A stretch of 64,000 nt of DNA from Guptibacillus algicola (GCF_020171805.1 NZ_JAIVAF010000001.1:62001-126000), one strand, 5' to 3'. Positions 23,716 through 33,871 are shown, numbered from the stretch's first letter. Notes: a model not told the origin generated them from the sequence alone. Program-made: numbers and translations.

Positions 23716-24549
23716 TCAGAGACCACTTGGTGATTTCTTAGTTGGGATGGTGATCACATCGTATCCATCCTCTTGCATCCGTAGTGTAACACTACCTATT
23801 CGATATGGATAATACACTTCAGTCCAATTTTCACTGAGCCGTTCGAGAACAGCTTCACCGATGTCTATTTTCTTGTGACGAAAGATGACGGCCATTTGAG
23901 GGTTGATCGCATCCAAGAACTCTGAAGTTGTTCCTACATCACTACCGAAGTTCGCAACTTTCAATACTTCGGCCGTTTTACCAGAATCAACGAGTTCTTC
24001 TTCAAGTGCTCGATCGGTCTCACCCATCACTAATAAGTCTTGACTACCTAAGGATAGCATAAATGTTGCCACACCTGTGTTAGATATGTGAAGGATATCG
24101 ATCGCTGCCCCTTCCACAATTTCAATCGACTCTTTCACCTTCAGATTACTCACTTTTGTTTGTGATGGTATTTCTTGAATTAACGATTCTACAAGCTGTG
24201 CAGGTGCCACGATTTCTTTCACATTAAAATAACGAAGTAAAGAGTTGGTATTACCAGAATAAGCTTCATCTGCGTTCGTTAGCCAAATTTTATTAATTTC
24301 CTTTACCTGGTACATTTGCAACCGTTTGATCAACTCTTCTTCCGATGAAGAACTACCCGTGTTAATTAAAACATTTCCACCAATAGGATCCTGGACTAAT
24401 ATTGCTTCTCCTATTGATAAGTCGAAGAATGTAACCGCAATTTCTTGATGTTCTAAGTTTAGATCGACTGATTGTATAGGTGCGTTTGAACCACCAGTAT
24501 TGATTGTTAGAACGAATAGTAAAAAGGTTAACATCATCATTTTTTTCAT
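23716..24549 (-). CDS. Secreted, degenerate ComEC-type metallo-beta-lactamase-fold protein
   Basis: 277 residues. A signal peptide (1-19, KKMMMLTFLLFVLTI) precedes one domain that aligns by pattern with the C-terminal hydrolase domain of ComEC/Rec2: FFDLSIGEAILVQ for FxDVGQGDAxLI, VLINTG for LIDTG, LTNADEAYSGN for LTHxHxDHxGG, VMGETD for xPGDxE, and LKVANFGSDVGTTSEFLDAINPQMAVI for LKVxHHGS. All metal-ligand histidines are lost, so it is probably catalytically inactive or altered. ATG 24549 is 7 nt after GGGGTGG. It lies between dinG and ypmA, where B. subtilis has no gene. Confidence 0.72.
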   Translation of the reverse strand: MKKMMMLTFLLFVLTINTGGSNAPIQSVDLNLEHQEIAVTFFDLSIGEAILVQDPIGGNVLINTGSSSSEEELIKRLQMYQVKEINKIWLTNADEAYSGNTNSLLRYFNVKEIVAPAQLVESLIQEIPSQTKVSNLKVKESIEIVEGAAIDILHISNTGVATFMLSLGSQDLLVMGETDRALEEELVDSGKTAEVLKVANFGSDVGTTSEFLDAINPQMAVIFRHKKIDIGEAVLERLSENWTEVYYPYRIGSVTLRMQEDGYDVITIPTKKSPSGL

Positions 24550-24576
24550 CACACTACCACCCCTGAAAGTAGTGTG
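24550..24576 (-). promoter_or_regulatory. Hairpin touching the start codon of the MBL-like gene
   Basis: Minus-strand CACACTAC pairs perfectly with GTAGTGTG; the second arm ends on the base before ATG, and the 11-nt loop holds most of the ribosome site GGGGTGG. It should restrain translation unless opened. Confidence 0.5.
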
Positions 24577-24591
24577 TGACGAAATGTTTAT

Positions 24592-27387
24592 TTATAACCA
24601 CAGATCAAGTTCGTTCACAAGCTCATCCACATCTCCCTTAATCATAGGGACATCTGGTAAGGACTTTACAAACAAGCTTCCATACCTCGTCGAAACAATC
24701 CTTTTATCGAAGACGAATACCGCACCTCTGTCTTTTTGGGATCTAACAAGGCGACCAAACCCTTGCTTGAATCTTATGATCGCTTCAGGAAGAGAAAGCT
24801 CCATAAAAGGGTTGCCTCCTGCATGTTTTAGCTTTTCAGACCTTGCTTGGAAGACCGGGTTATCTGGTGGAGAAAATGGCAGACGAACGATCACAAGACA
24901 GCTTAGATCTTCCCCTGGGATATCGACACCTTCCCAGAAGCTACTCGTGCCGAATAAAATCGCATCATCACTTTCTTTAAAGTTCTTCGTTAATCTCACA
25001 CGACTTCCACTGTCTACTCCCTGACTAATCAAGGTTAGATCATCATACTGCATAAGCTCCTTCATCCTTATATGTGCTTTTCGCAGCATATCATAAGACG
25101 TAAATAAAACGAGCATCCTTCCTCTTGTTACCCTTGCTATTTTCAAAATTGCATCTGTAATATGATCGACGAACTGATGATCAGAAACGTCTTTTATCAT
25201 AGGGAGGTTTGTTGGAATCATTAACCTTGCTTGCTCAGCATAGTTGAACGGTGACTCGTAGCGATACGTTTTTGGTCCGTATTCTTCAAGTCCTAATCGT
25301 TTAATAATGAAGTCGAACGAGTTTCTGACTGTCAATGTTGCAGAGGTAAGAAGAATACTCTTCTTTTTTCCGAAATACTCTTCAGATAATAACTCGCCAA
25401 CTTCTACAGGACGACTGAATAGAAACGCTGAATTGATCGCACCTTTTGGATCAATCTCTACCCACTTTACGTCATTTGATTTATCTTGCAACAATAGATA
25501 GTCCACTTTGGCCAATTCTTCTAATACAGATGCATGTAATCCTTTGAAATCAGCCGCAGCGTTAATCTGCTCACGAGTTAACTCTTCCTCATTTAGATCC
25601 AATTCCTTTTCGATCTTTATTAATAATTTATCGAGATCTTTCAAGTAAAAAACGAGTCTATGTGCGGCTTCTTGAATCGCATCCCAAGACGAACCATTCT
25701 CTTCCGTTAGGCGATAGCTTAATCGTCCGATTTCATTCGATCGATTGATATTCTTCTGAACATATCTGTGCAACATTCTGAAAAGCTCATCAAGATCTGA
25801 CAAAATTGTTTTCACATATGTTTCAATTTCTGATGTCATCTCATCTACTTCAACGCCAATGTCCTTTAGGATGCCAATCGTTTTTCCATATAGACCGTCT
25901 CCATCTTTCAAACCCATTCTTACAAATCCTTGCAGAATAGAAAAATAGTCCGTTTTCACACCAAAGAACTCAGTAGCAATATCTTCTAAGTGGTGCGCTT
26001 CGTCGATGATTGCCTGCTGGTACGCAGGTAAAAGCTGATGGTCATTGATCAAATCACTAAACAAGAGTGCATGGTTCGTAATAATGAGATCAGCACTCAT
26101 GGCTAGCCGTTTTCGACGATGATAAAAGTCTCTAGAGAACCATGGTGACCGGTGATTTGCAGATACGGTTGCATCGCTTTTCACTTGTTGCCAAAAGAGT
26201 TTTCCTCCGCTTGAAAGGTTGAGCTCTTCCACGTCACCATAATTTGTTTCGAGTAGCCACACTAATATCTGAGCTTTCGTTAAAATGGTGTCATAGTTGT
26301 TATCTTCGAATTGTAATAACTGTTGTTCAAACCTCGTCATATCAAGATAGTTACTTCTACCTTTTAGAACAGTTGCTTCAAAATCATATGGTAAAATCTC
26401 TTTTAAAAACGGTATATCACGCTGAAGTAATTGCTCTTGCAGCTGTATCGTATGTGTACTTACGACGACTGGTTTACGCGTGTTCTTTGCATGAACAACA
26501 CCTGGTAATAGATAACCTAGAGACTTTCCAATCCCTGTCCCAGCTTCGACCAACACATGATGGTTCGATTCAAAAGCATCCGCAACACTTCTCATCATGT
26601 CATTTTGTCCATCACGTGTTTCGTATCCAGGAATGATGGTAGCCATCGTTTTATCCAGGTCTTGTTGAATCGTTTGAAATAGGATAGCTTCCTTCAATGG
26701 GTCTGTTTCTATAGGTTCAGATTGTCTCTTTAGCGCAATTTCACGAAAGATCTCAAAGTCCCCTTCAGGTTCGATGGATGCTTCTTTCGTTTCCACTAAT
26801 TCCTGAAGGATATTTTCTAGGTCACTAAATAATCTTGGGCTTAGCTCTGCTAACTGCTTCAACGTCACTACAGGAAGTGACTCAAGTTTATTGAATAAAT
26901 ACTGAAGTAATTCACCCGTTACTTCCGCATCACTGTCTGCCTGATGCGGATTGTTATGTTCGATAGCAAGATGATCAGCTAACCAAGATAATTTATAAGC
27001 TTCTGCTTGAGGAAGAAAGATCCTTGCAAGTTCAACCGTATCAAGAATAGGTCCTGAGAATGGTTCATATCCGCTCTCATCAAGCTCTGCATTCATGAAG
27101 TTTAGGTCAAACCTGACATTATGCGCAACAAAATAAGCTCCATCCAGTCGTTTGAGTAGCTCTGGAGCTACTTCATCAAAAAGTGGAGCGTCCTCTAAAT
27201 CCTCATCGGTAATTCCTGTTAATTGTTGAATAAATGATTGTAGTGGCTGTTCAGGATTCACAAAGGAAGAGTAGCGATCTACGATCTTATCCTCTTCGAT
27301 CACAACCAAACCGATCTGTATAATACGGTCTCCATTTTTTGGAGAATTTCCCGTCGTTTCAAAATCTATAACTGTATAGCGGTTCAT
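24592..27387 (-). CDS. dinG: DinG-type helicase with N-terminal DEDD exonuclease
   Basis: 931 residues, the B. subtilis length. An N-terminal DnaQ-like 3'-5' exonuclease (TVIDFETTGNSP, HNVRFDLNF, HQADSDAE; residues about 5-165) is fused to an XPD-like helicase: Walker A VEAGTGIGKSLGYLLP near 285, DEAH box IIDEAHHLED near 460, LTSATLT near 645, and the motif VI region RFKQGFGRLVRSQKDRG near 880. The Fe-S cluster cysteines of E. coli DinG are absent, as in other Firmicutes; characterised relatives act as nucleases on single-stranded DNA/RNA rather than as helicases. ATG 27387 is 5 nt after GGAGTGA. Downstream lies the MBL-like gene, 42 bp away. Confidence 0.95.
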   Translation of the reverse strand: MNRYTVIDFETTGNSPKNGDRIIQIGLVVIEEDKIVDRYSSFVNPEQPLQSFIQQLTGITDEDLEDAPLFDEVAPELLKRLDGAYFVAHNVRFDLNFMNAELDESGYEPFSGPILDTVELARIFLPQAEAYKLSWLADHLAIEHNNPHQADSDAEVTGELLQYLFNKLESLPVVTLKQLAELSPRLFSDLENILQELVETKEASIEPEGDFEIFREIALKRQSEPIETDPLKEAILFQTIQQDLDKTMATIIPGYETRDGQNDMMRSVADAFESNHHVLVEAGTGIGKSLGYLLPGVVHAKNTRKPVVVSTHTIQLQEQLLQRDIPFLKEILPYDFEATVLKGRSNYLDMTRFEQQLLQFEDNNYDTILTKAQILVWLLETNYGDVEELNLSSGGKLFWQQVKSDATVSANHRSPWFSRDFYHRRKRLAMSADLIITNHALLFSDLINDHQLLPAYQQAIIDEAHHLEDIATEFFGVKTDYFSILQGFVRMGLKDGDGLYGKTIGILKDIGVEVDEMTSEIETYVKTILSDLDELFRMLHRYVQKNINRSNEIGRLSYRLTEENGSSWDAIQEAAHRLVFYLKDLDKLLIKIEKELDLNEEELTREQINAAADFKGLHASVLEELAKVDYLLLQDKSNDVKWVEIDPKGAINSAFLFSRPVEVGELLSEEYFGKKKSILLTSATLTVRNSFDFIIKRLGLEEYGPKTYRYESPFNYAEQARLMIPTNLPMIKDVSDHQFVDHITDAILKIARVTRGRMLVLFTSYDMLRKAHIRMKELMQYDDLTLISQGVDSGSRVRLTKNFKESDDAILFGTSSFWEGVDIPGEDLSCLVIVRLPFSPPDNPVFQARSEKLKHAGGNPFMELSLPEAIIRFKQGFGRLVRSQKDRGAVFVFDKRIVSTRYGSLFVKSLPDVPMIKGDVDELVNELDLWL

Positions 27388-27473
27388 TCGTTTCACTCCA
27401 GTTGCTTAAAACCTTACTCTCACCTGTATAACTTTATCACTTTTTATGTAGAACGGAAAATTTTTTTATAAAG

Positions 27474-27505
27474 AAAAGCTCTGGATTTGTTTCCAGAGCT
27501 TTTTC
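27474..27505 (-). terminator. Terminator of the panBCD operon
   Basis: AAAAGCTCTGGA pairs with TCCAGAGCTTTT (5-6 nt loop), with TTTTCTTTATAAAAAAATTTT after it on the minus strand. It starts 3 bp after panD. Confidence 0.9.
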
Positions 27506-27507
27506 GA

Positions 27508-27891
27508 CTATAAAATGGTGGAAGCAGGTTCTGCTCCGATCATATCTACGATTTCATTTCGTTCATTCATAATTGCTACGCGAGGTGTGAAATGCTTTGC
27601 TTCTTCTTCAGTCATCATACCGTACGCAACGATAATGATGACATCTTGAGGTTGCACAAGTCTTGCTGCCGCACCGTTCAAACACACAACACCAGAACCT
27701 CTTTCTCCTGGAATGATGTACGTTTCTAACCTTGTACCATTATTATTATTTACGATTTGAACTTTTTCATTCGGTAGCATTCCTACTGCTTCTATAATGT
27801 CCTCGTCAATGGTAATACTTCCAACATAGTTTAGGTTTGCTTCTGTAACACGCGCTCGATGGATTTTACCTTTCATCATCGTCAAAAACAT
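27508..27891 (-). CDS. panD: Aspartate 1-decarboxylase
   Basis: 127 residues, made as a proenzyme. It forms beta-alanine from aspartate for pantothenate synthesis and uses a pyruvoyl group generated by self-cleavage at the Gly-Ser in [10 protein letters not shown] (Ser about residue 28). [14 protein letters not shown] and [11 protein letters not shown] are also family hallmarks. ATG 27891 matches the B. subtilis start (MxxTMM). It lies 5 bp after panC. Confidence 0.97.
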   Translation of the reverse strand: MFLTMMKGKIHRARVTEANLNYVGSITIDEDIIEAVGMLPNEKVQIVNNNNGTRLETYIIPGERGSGVVCLNGAAARLVQPQDVIIIVAYGMMTEEEAKHFTPRVAIMNERNEIVDMIGAEPASTIL

Positions 27892-27896
27892 TCTGT

Positions 27897-28760
27897 TTAC
27901 ACTCCTATCGGTATTCCACTTCTTGTAATAATGGCATTATCAATGAGCCTTGCTGCTGAGAACTGCACAGCAACAGCCACAATAATATCTTCATCGATTG
28001 TGTCGATGGGCTTAAGTTCTGGATAGGAGAGTACCTCTACGTAGTCAATTGTACCGACAGTTTCTTGTAGTTTGGACTCTACTATTTTCTTAATGTGAAG
28101 AGCACTTGATTCCCCACTGCTGATCGCTTCTTTCGCTGCTCGTAAGCTATTTGAAAGCTCTGAGGCGTCCGTTCGCTCTGAGGGTGTCAAGTACACATTA
28201 CGCGAGCTTTTCGCTAGACCATCACTCTCTCTAACGATTGGACATGGGACAATTTCAACCGGAACATTAAAGTCTTCTACAAGCCCTGAAATAACTGCAA
28301 CTTGTTGCGCATCTTTCAATCCGAAGTATGCGCGATCAGGTAAAACGATTTGAAATAACTTTAGAACAACCGTTGCTACACCATCGAAATGCCCTGGTCT
28401 AGATTCACCACAAAGGGTATCGACCCTTCTATTAACAGTAAGAGTTGTCGTACGATCTTCCGGATACATCTCACTTACATGAGGGTAGAACAATATATCT
28501 ACACCGGCTTCTCTCGCTAACTCTTCATCACGCTTTATATCTCTTGGATAACGATCAAAGTCTTCGTTTGGACCGAATTGAAGAGGGTTTACAAATACAC
28601 TCATCACGACGATGTGATTTTGTTTTCGAGCTGCTTCTACAAGGCTTATGTGCCCTTCATGAAGAAACCCCATCGTAGGAACAAACCCGATCGAATGACC
28701 AAGTTTCATTTGTCTTTTTGCTTCAGCTTGCATATCTTTAATGCCAGAAATTATCTTCAT
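27897..28760 (-). CDS. panC: Pantothenate synthetase
   Basis: 287 residues. ATP-dependent condensation of pantoate and beta-alanine. Seen: the HIGH-like ATP motif [14 protein letters not shown] near 29, [18 protein letters not shown] near 60, and the KMSKS-like SSRNVYLTP near 185. It overlaps the panB stop by 4 bp (ATGA), so translation is coupled. Confidence 0.97.
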   Translation of the reverse strand: MKIISGIKDMQAEAKRQMKLGHSIGFVPTMGFLHEGHISLVEAARKQNHIVVMSVFVNPLQFGPNEDFDRYPRDIKRDEELAREAGVDILFYPHVSEMYPEDRTTTLTVNRRVDTLCGESRPGHFDGVATVVLKLFQIVLPDRAYFGLKDAQQVAVISGLVEDFNVPVEIVPCPIVRESDGLAKSSRNVYLTPSERTDASELSNSLRAAKEAISSGESSALHIKKIVESKLQETVGTIDYVEVLSYPELKPIDTIDEDIIVAVAVQFSAARLIDNAIITRSGIPIGV

Positions 28761-29596
28761 GCCTTCTTCCCTCCATACATCGATGCGAGCTGTTCTTCTT
28801 TCATATTGAAAGAGTGCTTCTGCTCGGGGAACGCTTGCTTTTTGACATCTTCAATATATGAATGAATGGCATGTGAAACAGTCCCGCTTATTTGTGCATA
28901 CTGCTTCACAAACTTAGGGACATGCCCACTCCCATAACCGATTAGATCATGATAGACGAGCACTTGTCCGTCTGCCTGTATACCTGCTCCTATTCCGATG
29001 ACTGGAATCGAAAGCTCACTCGTAACAATCTCTGTTAACTGCTGTGGCACACATTCAAGGACAAGGGCGAAGGCACCAGAACGTTCGATCGCTTTCGCAT
29101 CTTCAAGAAGCTGAGCTGCTTCTTCACTTCCTTTTGCCTGCACCTTATACCCGCCTAGTACACCTACAGACTGTGGTGTGAGTCCTAAATGTCCCATAAC
29201 AGGTACACCAGCAGAAGTGAGTTTAGCAATGTGGGTGATTACCTCTCCCGCACCTTCAAGCTTAACAGCATCAGCACCTGCTTCTTGCATTAATCGACCT
29301 GCATGGGCTAACGTTTCACTTGTACTGCTATGGTACGTTAGGAAAGGTAAATCGCTTACAATAAACGTCTTACGAGCTCCTCTATTAACTGCTTTTGTAT
29401 GAAGTACCATATCATCCATCGTTACAGGAACAGTAGAATCATAGCCGAGCGCGACCATTCCTACAGAATCCCCAACTAGTAGCATGTCGATCCCAGACTC
29501 TTCTGCAAGCTTAGCAGAAGGGAAATCGTAAGCGGTCAACATGGCGATCGGCTCATTGTTTTGCTTCATTTTTTTGAAATCACTCGTTGTTTTCAT
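28757..29596 (-). CDS. panB: 3-methyl-2-oxobutanoate hydroxymethyltransferase
   Basis: 279 residues. It makes ketopantoate from ketoisovalerate and 5,10-methylene-THF, linking pantothenate to the folate pool. Seen: [27 protein letters not shown] (about 18-45, with the Mg-binding Asp), [11 protein letters not shown] near 135, and the catalytic Glu in LVLECVP near 180. First gene of panBCD, behind a long structured leader. ATG 29596 follows AGGAGGAG. Confidence 0.97.
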   Translation of the reverse strand: MKTTSDFKKMKQNNEPIAMLTAYDFPSAKLAEESGIDMLLVGDSVGMVALGYDSTVPVTMDDMVLHTKAVNRGARKTFIVSDLPFLTYHSSTSETLAHAGRLMQEAGADAVKLEGAGEVITHIAKLTSAGVPVMGHLGLTPQSVGVLGGYKVQAKGSEEAAQLLEDAKAIERSGAFALVLECVPQQLTEIVTSELSIPVIGIGAGIQADGQVLVYHDLIGYGSGHVPKFVKQYAQISGTVSHAIHSYIEDVKKQAFPEQKHSFNMKEEQLASMYGGKKA

Positions 29597-29604
29597 TTCT
29601 TACT

Positions 29605-29835
29605 CCTCCTTTTTTAGAGGAATATAAAACCGCACAAAAAACTCCTGGATGAGGTTAACGGTTGACAGGGGTACCCTAATCGGCCTGTGAAAACACAGGC
29701 ATACCGCAACACTCCACGATCCAGGAGGTTACATATCGGCTTCATCCCTCTGTCCTAGTCCGTTTCGGATCAAGGCAGAATATTTTAGTTTTTTTCCTTA
29801 CATGGTGCGGTTCTTTAACAAAGATACCGCCCTTA
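29605..29835 (-). promoter_or_regulatory. Structured leader of panBCD (candidate pan-motif regulatory RNA)
   Basis: About 230 nt of leader with nested complementarity on the minus strand: AACCGCAC (29805-29812) with GTGCGGTT (29628-29635); CTCCTGGAT (29719-29727) with ATCCAGGAG (29642-29650), followed by TTTTTT as in a terminator; an inner hairpin GCCTGTG-TTTT-CACAGGC; and an upstream hairpin GCGGT...ACCGC that shares ACCGC with the outer helix, so the two are mutually exclusive. The pan motif is a known candidate cis-regulatory RNA found before panB in Firmicutes; position fits, but I could not verify its consensus. Confidence 0.6.
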
Positions 29836-29842
29836 CACCTGT

Positions 29843-29848
29843 AGTATA
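29843..29848 (-). promoter_or_regulatory. Extended -10 promoter of panBCD
   Basis: Minus-strand TGC-TATACT. The -35 region falls at the very end of birA and is not consensus-like. Confidence 0.5.
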
Positions 29849-29870
29849 GCAGATTCATGTGGAAAATGAA

Positions 29871-30848
29871 TCAACAGATTTCAATATCAGCTGAATAAAT
29901 ATGATGAACCTCGCCATCATCCGACTCGAGTAACAGTACACCCTCCTCGGTAATCCCTTTCGCTAGACCTTCAATTACGCCATTTAAGGTCCTTGCTTTA
30001 ATTTTCCTACCGAGGCTAATCGCATAACTTTCCCATAAAAGCTTGATCATGCGAAACCCATTTTCCATATACTCTGTATATAACACTTCAAGTTCGTTCA
30101 ATATCGATGCTAGTAGAGCTGCACGGTTAACGTCTTCACCACTTTCGATCTTAAGGGATGTTGCTGTAGTTAAATCAGATGGAAAGTCTTCTTTGGCGGC
30201 ATTTACATTGATCCCCATACCAATGATGACAGACTTGATTTGGTCAGCTTCTGCTTGTAACTCTGTAAGAATTCCAACTATCTTTTTTCCGTTGATCAAG
30301 ATATCATTCGGCCACTTGATTTCAGCTTCTAGTCCTGTTTGCTTTCTGATCGCTTGGACAACACTCACAGCAGCGATCAATGTGAATTGAGGCGCACGTT
30401 GAGGAGGTAATTTTGGTCTTAGAATGATGCTCGTCCAAATCCCGCTACCCTTTGGAGAGTGCCACGATCTACCCAGCCTTCCTTTACCTGCAGTCTGCTC
30501 ATCAGCAACGACAATCGCTCCATCCTGTATTCCTTCATGAGCTAGATTATGAGCAATGAATTGGGTCGTCTCAACCGATGGATAGGCATGGATTTCACTA
30601 CCAATAAATGTCGTATCAAGTTTCAAGCTAATTTCCTCTTTCGAGAGGCTGTTCGGACGAGTCACGATTCGATAGCCTTTCTTTTGGATCGCTTCAACCT
30701 CATATCCATTCTTCCTCAGCTCAGCAACATGTTTCCAAATTGCAGTTCGTGAGACATTCAAAGATTCACTAATCATTTGTCCTGAAACATACGTATCGGT
30801 ATGTTCTTCAAGCATTTGCAGCAATCGCTGTCTTATTGAGTCTGCCAA
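29871..30848 (-). CDS. birA: BirA, biotin-protein ligase and biotin operon repressor
   Basis: 325 residues. It activates biotin to biotinyl-AMP and attaches it to acetyl-CoA carboxylase (and pyruvate carboxylase); with the adenylate bound it represses biotin genes. Seen: an N-terminal winged helix (VSGQMISESLNVSRTAIWKHVAELR, 17-42), the adenylate loop GKGRLGRSWHSPKGSG at about 120-136, KWPNDILINGKKIVGIL near 195, and a C-terminal SH3-like domain. TTG 30848 lies 8 nt after AAGGTGG and overlaps the end of cca by 16 bp. Because it keeps the HTH, it is the regulatory type. Confidence 0.96.
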   Translation of the reverse strand: MADSIRQRLLQMLEEHTDTYVSGQMISESLNVSRTAIWKHVAELRKNGYEVEAIQKKGYRIVTRPNSLSKEEISLKLDTTFIGSEIHAYPSVETTQFIAHNLAHEGIQDGAIVVADEQTAGKGRLGRSWHSPKGSGIWTSIILRPKLPPQRAPQFTLIAAVSVVQAIRKQTGLEAEIKWPNDILINGKKIVGILTELQAEADQIKSVIIGMGINVNAAKEDFPSDLTTATSLKIESGEDVNRAALLASILNELEVLYTEYMENGFRMIKLLWESYAISLGRKIKARTLNGVIEGLAKGITEEGVLLLESDDGEVHHIYSADIEIC

Positions 30849-32020
30849 TGTTCAAGCCACCTTTTGATGCTAGATTTCTCATTCGTAACCTCTTCTTTAA
30901 GAACCGCTTGTTCGATCCTCATAAGACTCTCACCAACCCAAGGACCTGGTTTTTGACCTGTCCATGCTAATAGGTCTTCGCCTGTTACAGCTAACATATC
31001 AGAAGAGGAGATCGGAAGAGCTGAAGCAATGAGATCAATATGTTCATATGTAGGTTTTCGATCGTGTACAACAGCTAGTACGCGTTCACTTTCTTTATCA
31101 AGTGGACGTGCGAAGTATACAGTTTCTCGGTTCCATCCGACTCGTTGCACTTTCTTACTAACACTTAAAATCTTTTGCACCTTTTTGATAACATCGTTCG
31201 ATAGTCGCCACTTTTTCAAAAAAAGAACAGGGTCTTCAACCTCAAAAGCGAGCCACGCCCAACGTTCTTCATCAGTTTCCAAAAGACTCACTTTCATACC
31301 TCTCTCTAGGTATGATTTCATCTCGTCTAAACCTGGCAAATAGGAATAAACTCCCGTTTCAACGATCAATTTCAATGCTCGTTCTACAGCAGCACCAGCT
31401 AGCAGTTTAGTAAATTCAGTTGCTACTCTTTCAACTGCAATATGTGATAGAAGGGATGCATGTTTCTTAATGGCCTGTATGGTCTCTTCTTCAAATTGAA
31501 AGGAAAAGACACTTAAGAATCGTAACGCTCTTACCATCCTTAACGGATCTTCGGTAAATCGTTCATCAGCATGGCCAACTGTGCGGATCAACCCTTTTTT
31601 CAAATCTCCCCTACCTTGAAACGGGTCTACGATCTCACCATTTCCTGAAAGAGCCATACTGTTTATCGTAAAATCTCTTCTGGCCAAATCATCGTCGATA
31701 TGACTCAAGAATTGAACCTCAGAGGGGTGACGAAAGTCGTCATACTTCTTTTCAGATCGAAACGTTGTCACCTCAAAAGGTTCATCTTCAAAGACGACCG
31801 TTACTGTTCCGTGTTTCACACCAGTTGGAATAACTTTTTTAAAAAGCTTCATAACTTCGTTTGGATGCGCAGAAGAAGCAATATCGAAGTCTGAAACAGG
31901 TAAGTCTAGCAAAAGATCTCTAACCGCTCCACCAACGATATAAGCTTCGTAGCCTGCATCTTTCAGACGCTTTAGGACTTTGAGACACTTCAGAGCAGTA
32001 ACACCTTCGAGTTGAATCAA
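30833..32020 (-). CDS. cca: CCA-adding tRNA nucleotidyltransferase
   Basis: 395 residues. It adds or repairs the 3' CCA of tRNAs; needed here because at least one tRNA of this window (Arg-TCT) does not encode CCA. Class II fold: [25 protein letters not shown] near 28-52 with the catalytic Dx[11 protein letters not shown] near 112; and the nucleotide-selecting [12 protein letters not shown] near 155. TTG 32020 follows GGAGGAG and overlaps the bshA stop by 4 bp. Confidence 0.96.
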   Translation of the reverse strand: MIQLEGVTALKCLKVLKRLKDAGYEAYIVGGAVRDLLLDLPVSDFDIASSAHPNEVMKLFKKVIPTGVKHGTVTVVFEDEPFEVTTFRSEKKYDDFRHPSEVQFLSHIDDDLARRDFTINSMALSGNGEIVDPFQGRGDLKKGLIRTVGHADERFTEDPLRMVRALRFLSVFSFQFEEETIQAIKKHASLLSHIAVERVATEFTKLLAGAAVERALKLIVETGVYSYLPGLDEMKSYLERGMKVSLLETDEERWAWLAFEVEDPVLFLKKWRLSNDVIKKVQKILSVSKKVQRVGWNRETVYFARPLDKESERVLAVVHDRKPTYEHIDLIASALPISSSDMLAVTGEDLLAWTGQKPGPWVGESLMRIEQAVLKEEVTNEKSSIKRWLEHWQTQ

Positions 32021-33153
32021 ACTAGCTCCTCCTGAATGGTTTTATAGTATAGAGATTCATAGTGCTCCAATATCAACTCAGAACCAAATTTTCTTTGAAC
32101 TGTTTTAAGCGATTCGTCGCTGAATCTCTTGTGTAATTCTCGATCAGATAAAAGTTTACGAGCATAAGAAGCGATCTCATCTACGTTTCCTACTTCTGCA
32201 ATAAAGCCGTTCACTTCGTGTTCGATTACTTCAGGGATGCCGCCGATGTTTGTACCTATAGCTGGTACGCCACAAGCCATCGCTTCAAGAGCTACGAGGC
32301 CGAAACTTTCTTTCTCAGATAAAAGCAGCTTCAAATCGCTAATCGACAAGATTTCAGCTACGTTCTCTTGTTTTCCGAGAAACTTCACTTTCTCATCCAA
32401 CCCGAGCTCTTTCACTAATCTGCATGCCACCTGTATTTCTGGACCGTCTCCAATAAGAAGAAGCTTTGCTGGAATCTCTTTTTGTACTTGATTGAAAACC
32501 TTAATAACATCCGGAACTCGTTTCACACCTCTGAAATTAGATATATGCACGATTACTTTTTCTTCTTCAGTAATCCCATACCCAACTCGTAGATCTTCGC
32601 GACGTTTCGGATAATAGACCCGTTCATCGACAAAGTTATAGACCGTCTGTATCTGCTTGTCTGTCTCTAGTAGATCTTGTGTTTGTCTGACAAGATCTCT
32701 AGAAACAGCTGTCACACAATCTGACTTCTCGATACCAAATCGAATCAGCTGCGTTAGAGATGGATCATAGCCTAATACAGTTATATCTGTCCCGTGGAGA
32801 GTCGTTACGATCTTAACGTTCCCTCCCACCATCTCTTTTGCAAGAAACGCACAAACAGCATGAGGAACAGCATAGTGAACATGCAGGAGATCTAAATTCT
32901 CACGTTGTATAACTTCAGCCATTTTACTAGCTAGTGTTAAATCATAAGGCGGGTAACGGAATACAGCGTATTGGTTGACCTCTACCTCATGGAAAAATAT
33001 ATTCGGATGAAATGTATCAAGCCTAAATGGAACGCTACTTGTAATAAAATGTACTTCATGTCCTTTTTCAGCAAGCATTTTTCCAAGCTCAGTTGCAATA
33101 ACCCCTGAGCCTCCAACTGTCGGATAGCACGTAATGCCGATTTTTAACTTCAT
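32017..33153 (-). CDS. bshA: N-acetyl-glucosaminyl L-malate synthase BshA
   Basis: 378 residues, GT4 glycosyltransferase (GT-B fold). First step of bacillithiol synthesis: UDP-GlcNAc plus L-malate. Seen: [26 protein letters not shown] at the N-terminus, [18 protein letters not shown] near 100, [11 protein letters not shown] near 208, and [20 protein letters not shown] at about 285-303 (E-x7-E motif). Of the double ATG, the second (33153) has 7 nt spacing from AGGAG. It sits between bshB1 and cca exactly as in B. subtilis. Confidence 0.97.
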   Translation of the reverse strand: MKLKIGITCYPTVGGSGVIATELGKMLAEKGHEVHFITSSVPFRLDTFHPNIFFHEVEVNQYAVFRYPPYDLTLASKMAEVIQRENLDLLHVHYAVPHAVCAFLAKEMVGGNVKIVTTLHGTDITVLGYDPSLTQLIRFGIEKSDCVTAVSRDLVRQTQDLLETDKQIQTVYNFVDERVYYPKRREDLRVGYGITEEEKVIVHISNFRGVKRVPDVIKVFNQVQKEIPAKLLLIGDGPEIQVACRLVKELGLDEKVKFLGKQENVAEILSISDLKLLLSEKESFGLVALEAMACGVPAIGTNIGGIPEVIEHEVNGFIAEVGNVDEIASYARKLLSDRELHKRFSDESLKTVQRKFGSELILEHYESLYYKTIQEELV

Positions 33154-33163
33154 CATCTTACTC

Positions 33164-33871
33164 CTATTCTAACGGTATCTCTTCCATACATAGCATGTTC
33201 TTAGATATGAACCCTTCAGCGTACTCGACACCAGATTCTTTTCCATAAAGATATTCTCGATGGATTACCTTTTGAACATACCCGTTTGTTAATGGGGTTT
33301 CTATTCGGTCTTCGGTAAGGACAAATTGACTTTCATAAGCTTCTAAAGCATTCTTTTTTGCATCGATCTGATCCGTAATATTAATAGTAAACTGTGGCTT
33401 GTGAAACCCGTTAATAAAATAATAGTAAACTCGTTTTACTTTGTGAGCATTCCCTAACTCAGGTTTGTATTTTCGAATACCGCTTGAGAATACCGCTTCT
33501 TCTATTAATGTAGCAGCATGACCATGGTCTGGATGACGGTCTTCAAAGTATGGGATGAAGACTGTAGACGGTTGGACTGCTCTTATAAGCTCAACACACT
33601 TTTCCAACGAGTCTTCAGACACATTAAGTCCCCGGTCGGGTAGACCGAGGTTATAGCGACCTAAAACCATCAGAATATCTGCAGCTGCTTTTGCTTCTTG
33701 CTTTCTTTGTTCAACCGTTCCATTTGAAGATAGCTCGGCCTCAGTTAAGTCACATATCCCAGTTCGCTTCCCACTATCTGCAAGTTTCTTCAATGTACCA
33801 GCCATACCGATCTCAACATCATCTGCATGCGCGCCGAATGCTAATATATCAAGTTTCTGTATTTCTTCCAT
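33164..33871 (-). CDS. bshB1: N-acetyl-glucosaminyl malate deacetylase BshB1
   Basis: 235 residues, a zinc LmbE-like deacetylase. Second step of bacillithiol synthesis: removes acetate from GlcNAc-malate. Seen: the zinc motif [10 protein letters not shown] near residue 12 and the third ligand in [11 protein letters not shown] near 108. ATG 33871 lies 9 nt after GGAGAG; TTG 33877 is too close. It overlaps the end of mgsA by 23 bp. bshC is not in this window, as in B. subtilis. Confidence 0.96.
   Translation of the reverse strand: MEEIQKLDILAFGAHADDVEIGMAGTLKKLADSGKRTGICDLTEAELSSNGTVEQRKQEAKAAADILMVLGRYNLGLPDRGLNVSEDSLEKCVELIRAVQPSTVFIPYFEDRHPDHGHAATLIEEAVFSSGIRKYKPELGNAHKVKRVYYYFINGFHKPQFTINITDQIDAKKNALEAYESQFVLTEDRIETPLTNGYVQKVIHREYLYGKESGVEYAEGFISKNMLCMEEIPLE

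Noticed and set aside
29605-29835. SAM, FMN, TPP, lysine or T-box element in the pan leader
   Set aside because: Some short strings resemble them (GGGATGAAGCC), but the defining cores of these classes are absent.
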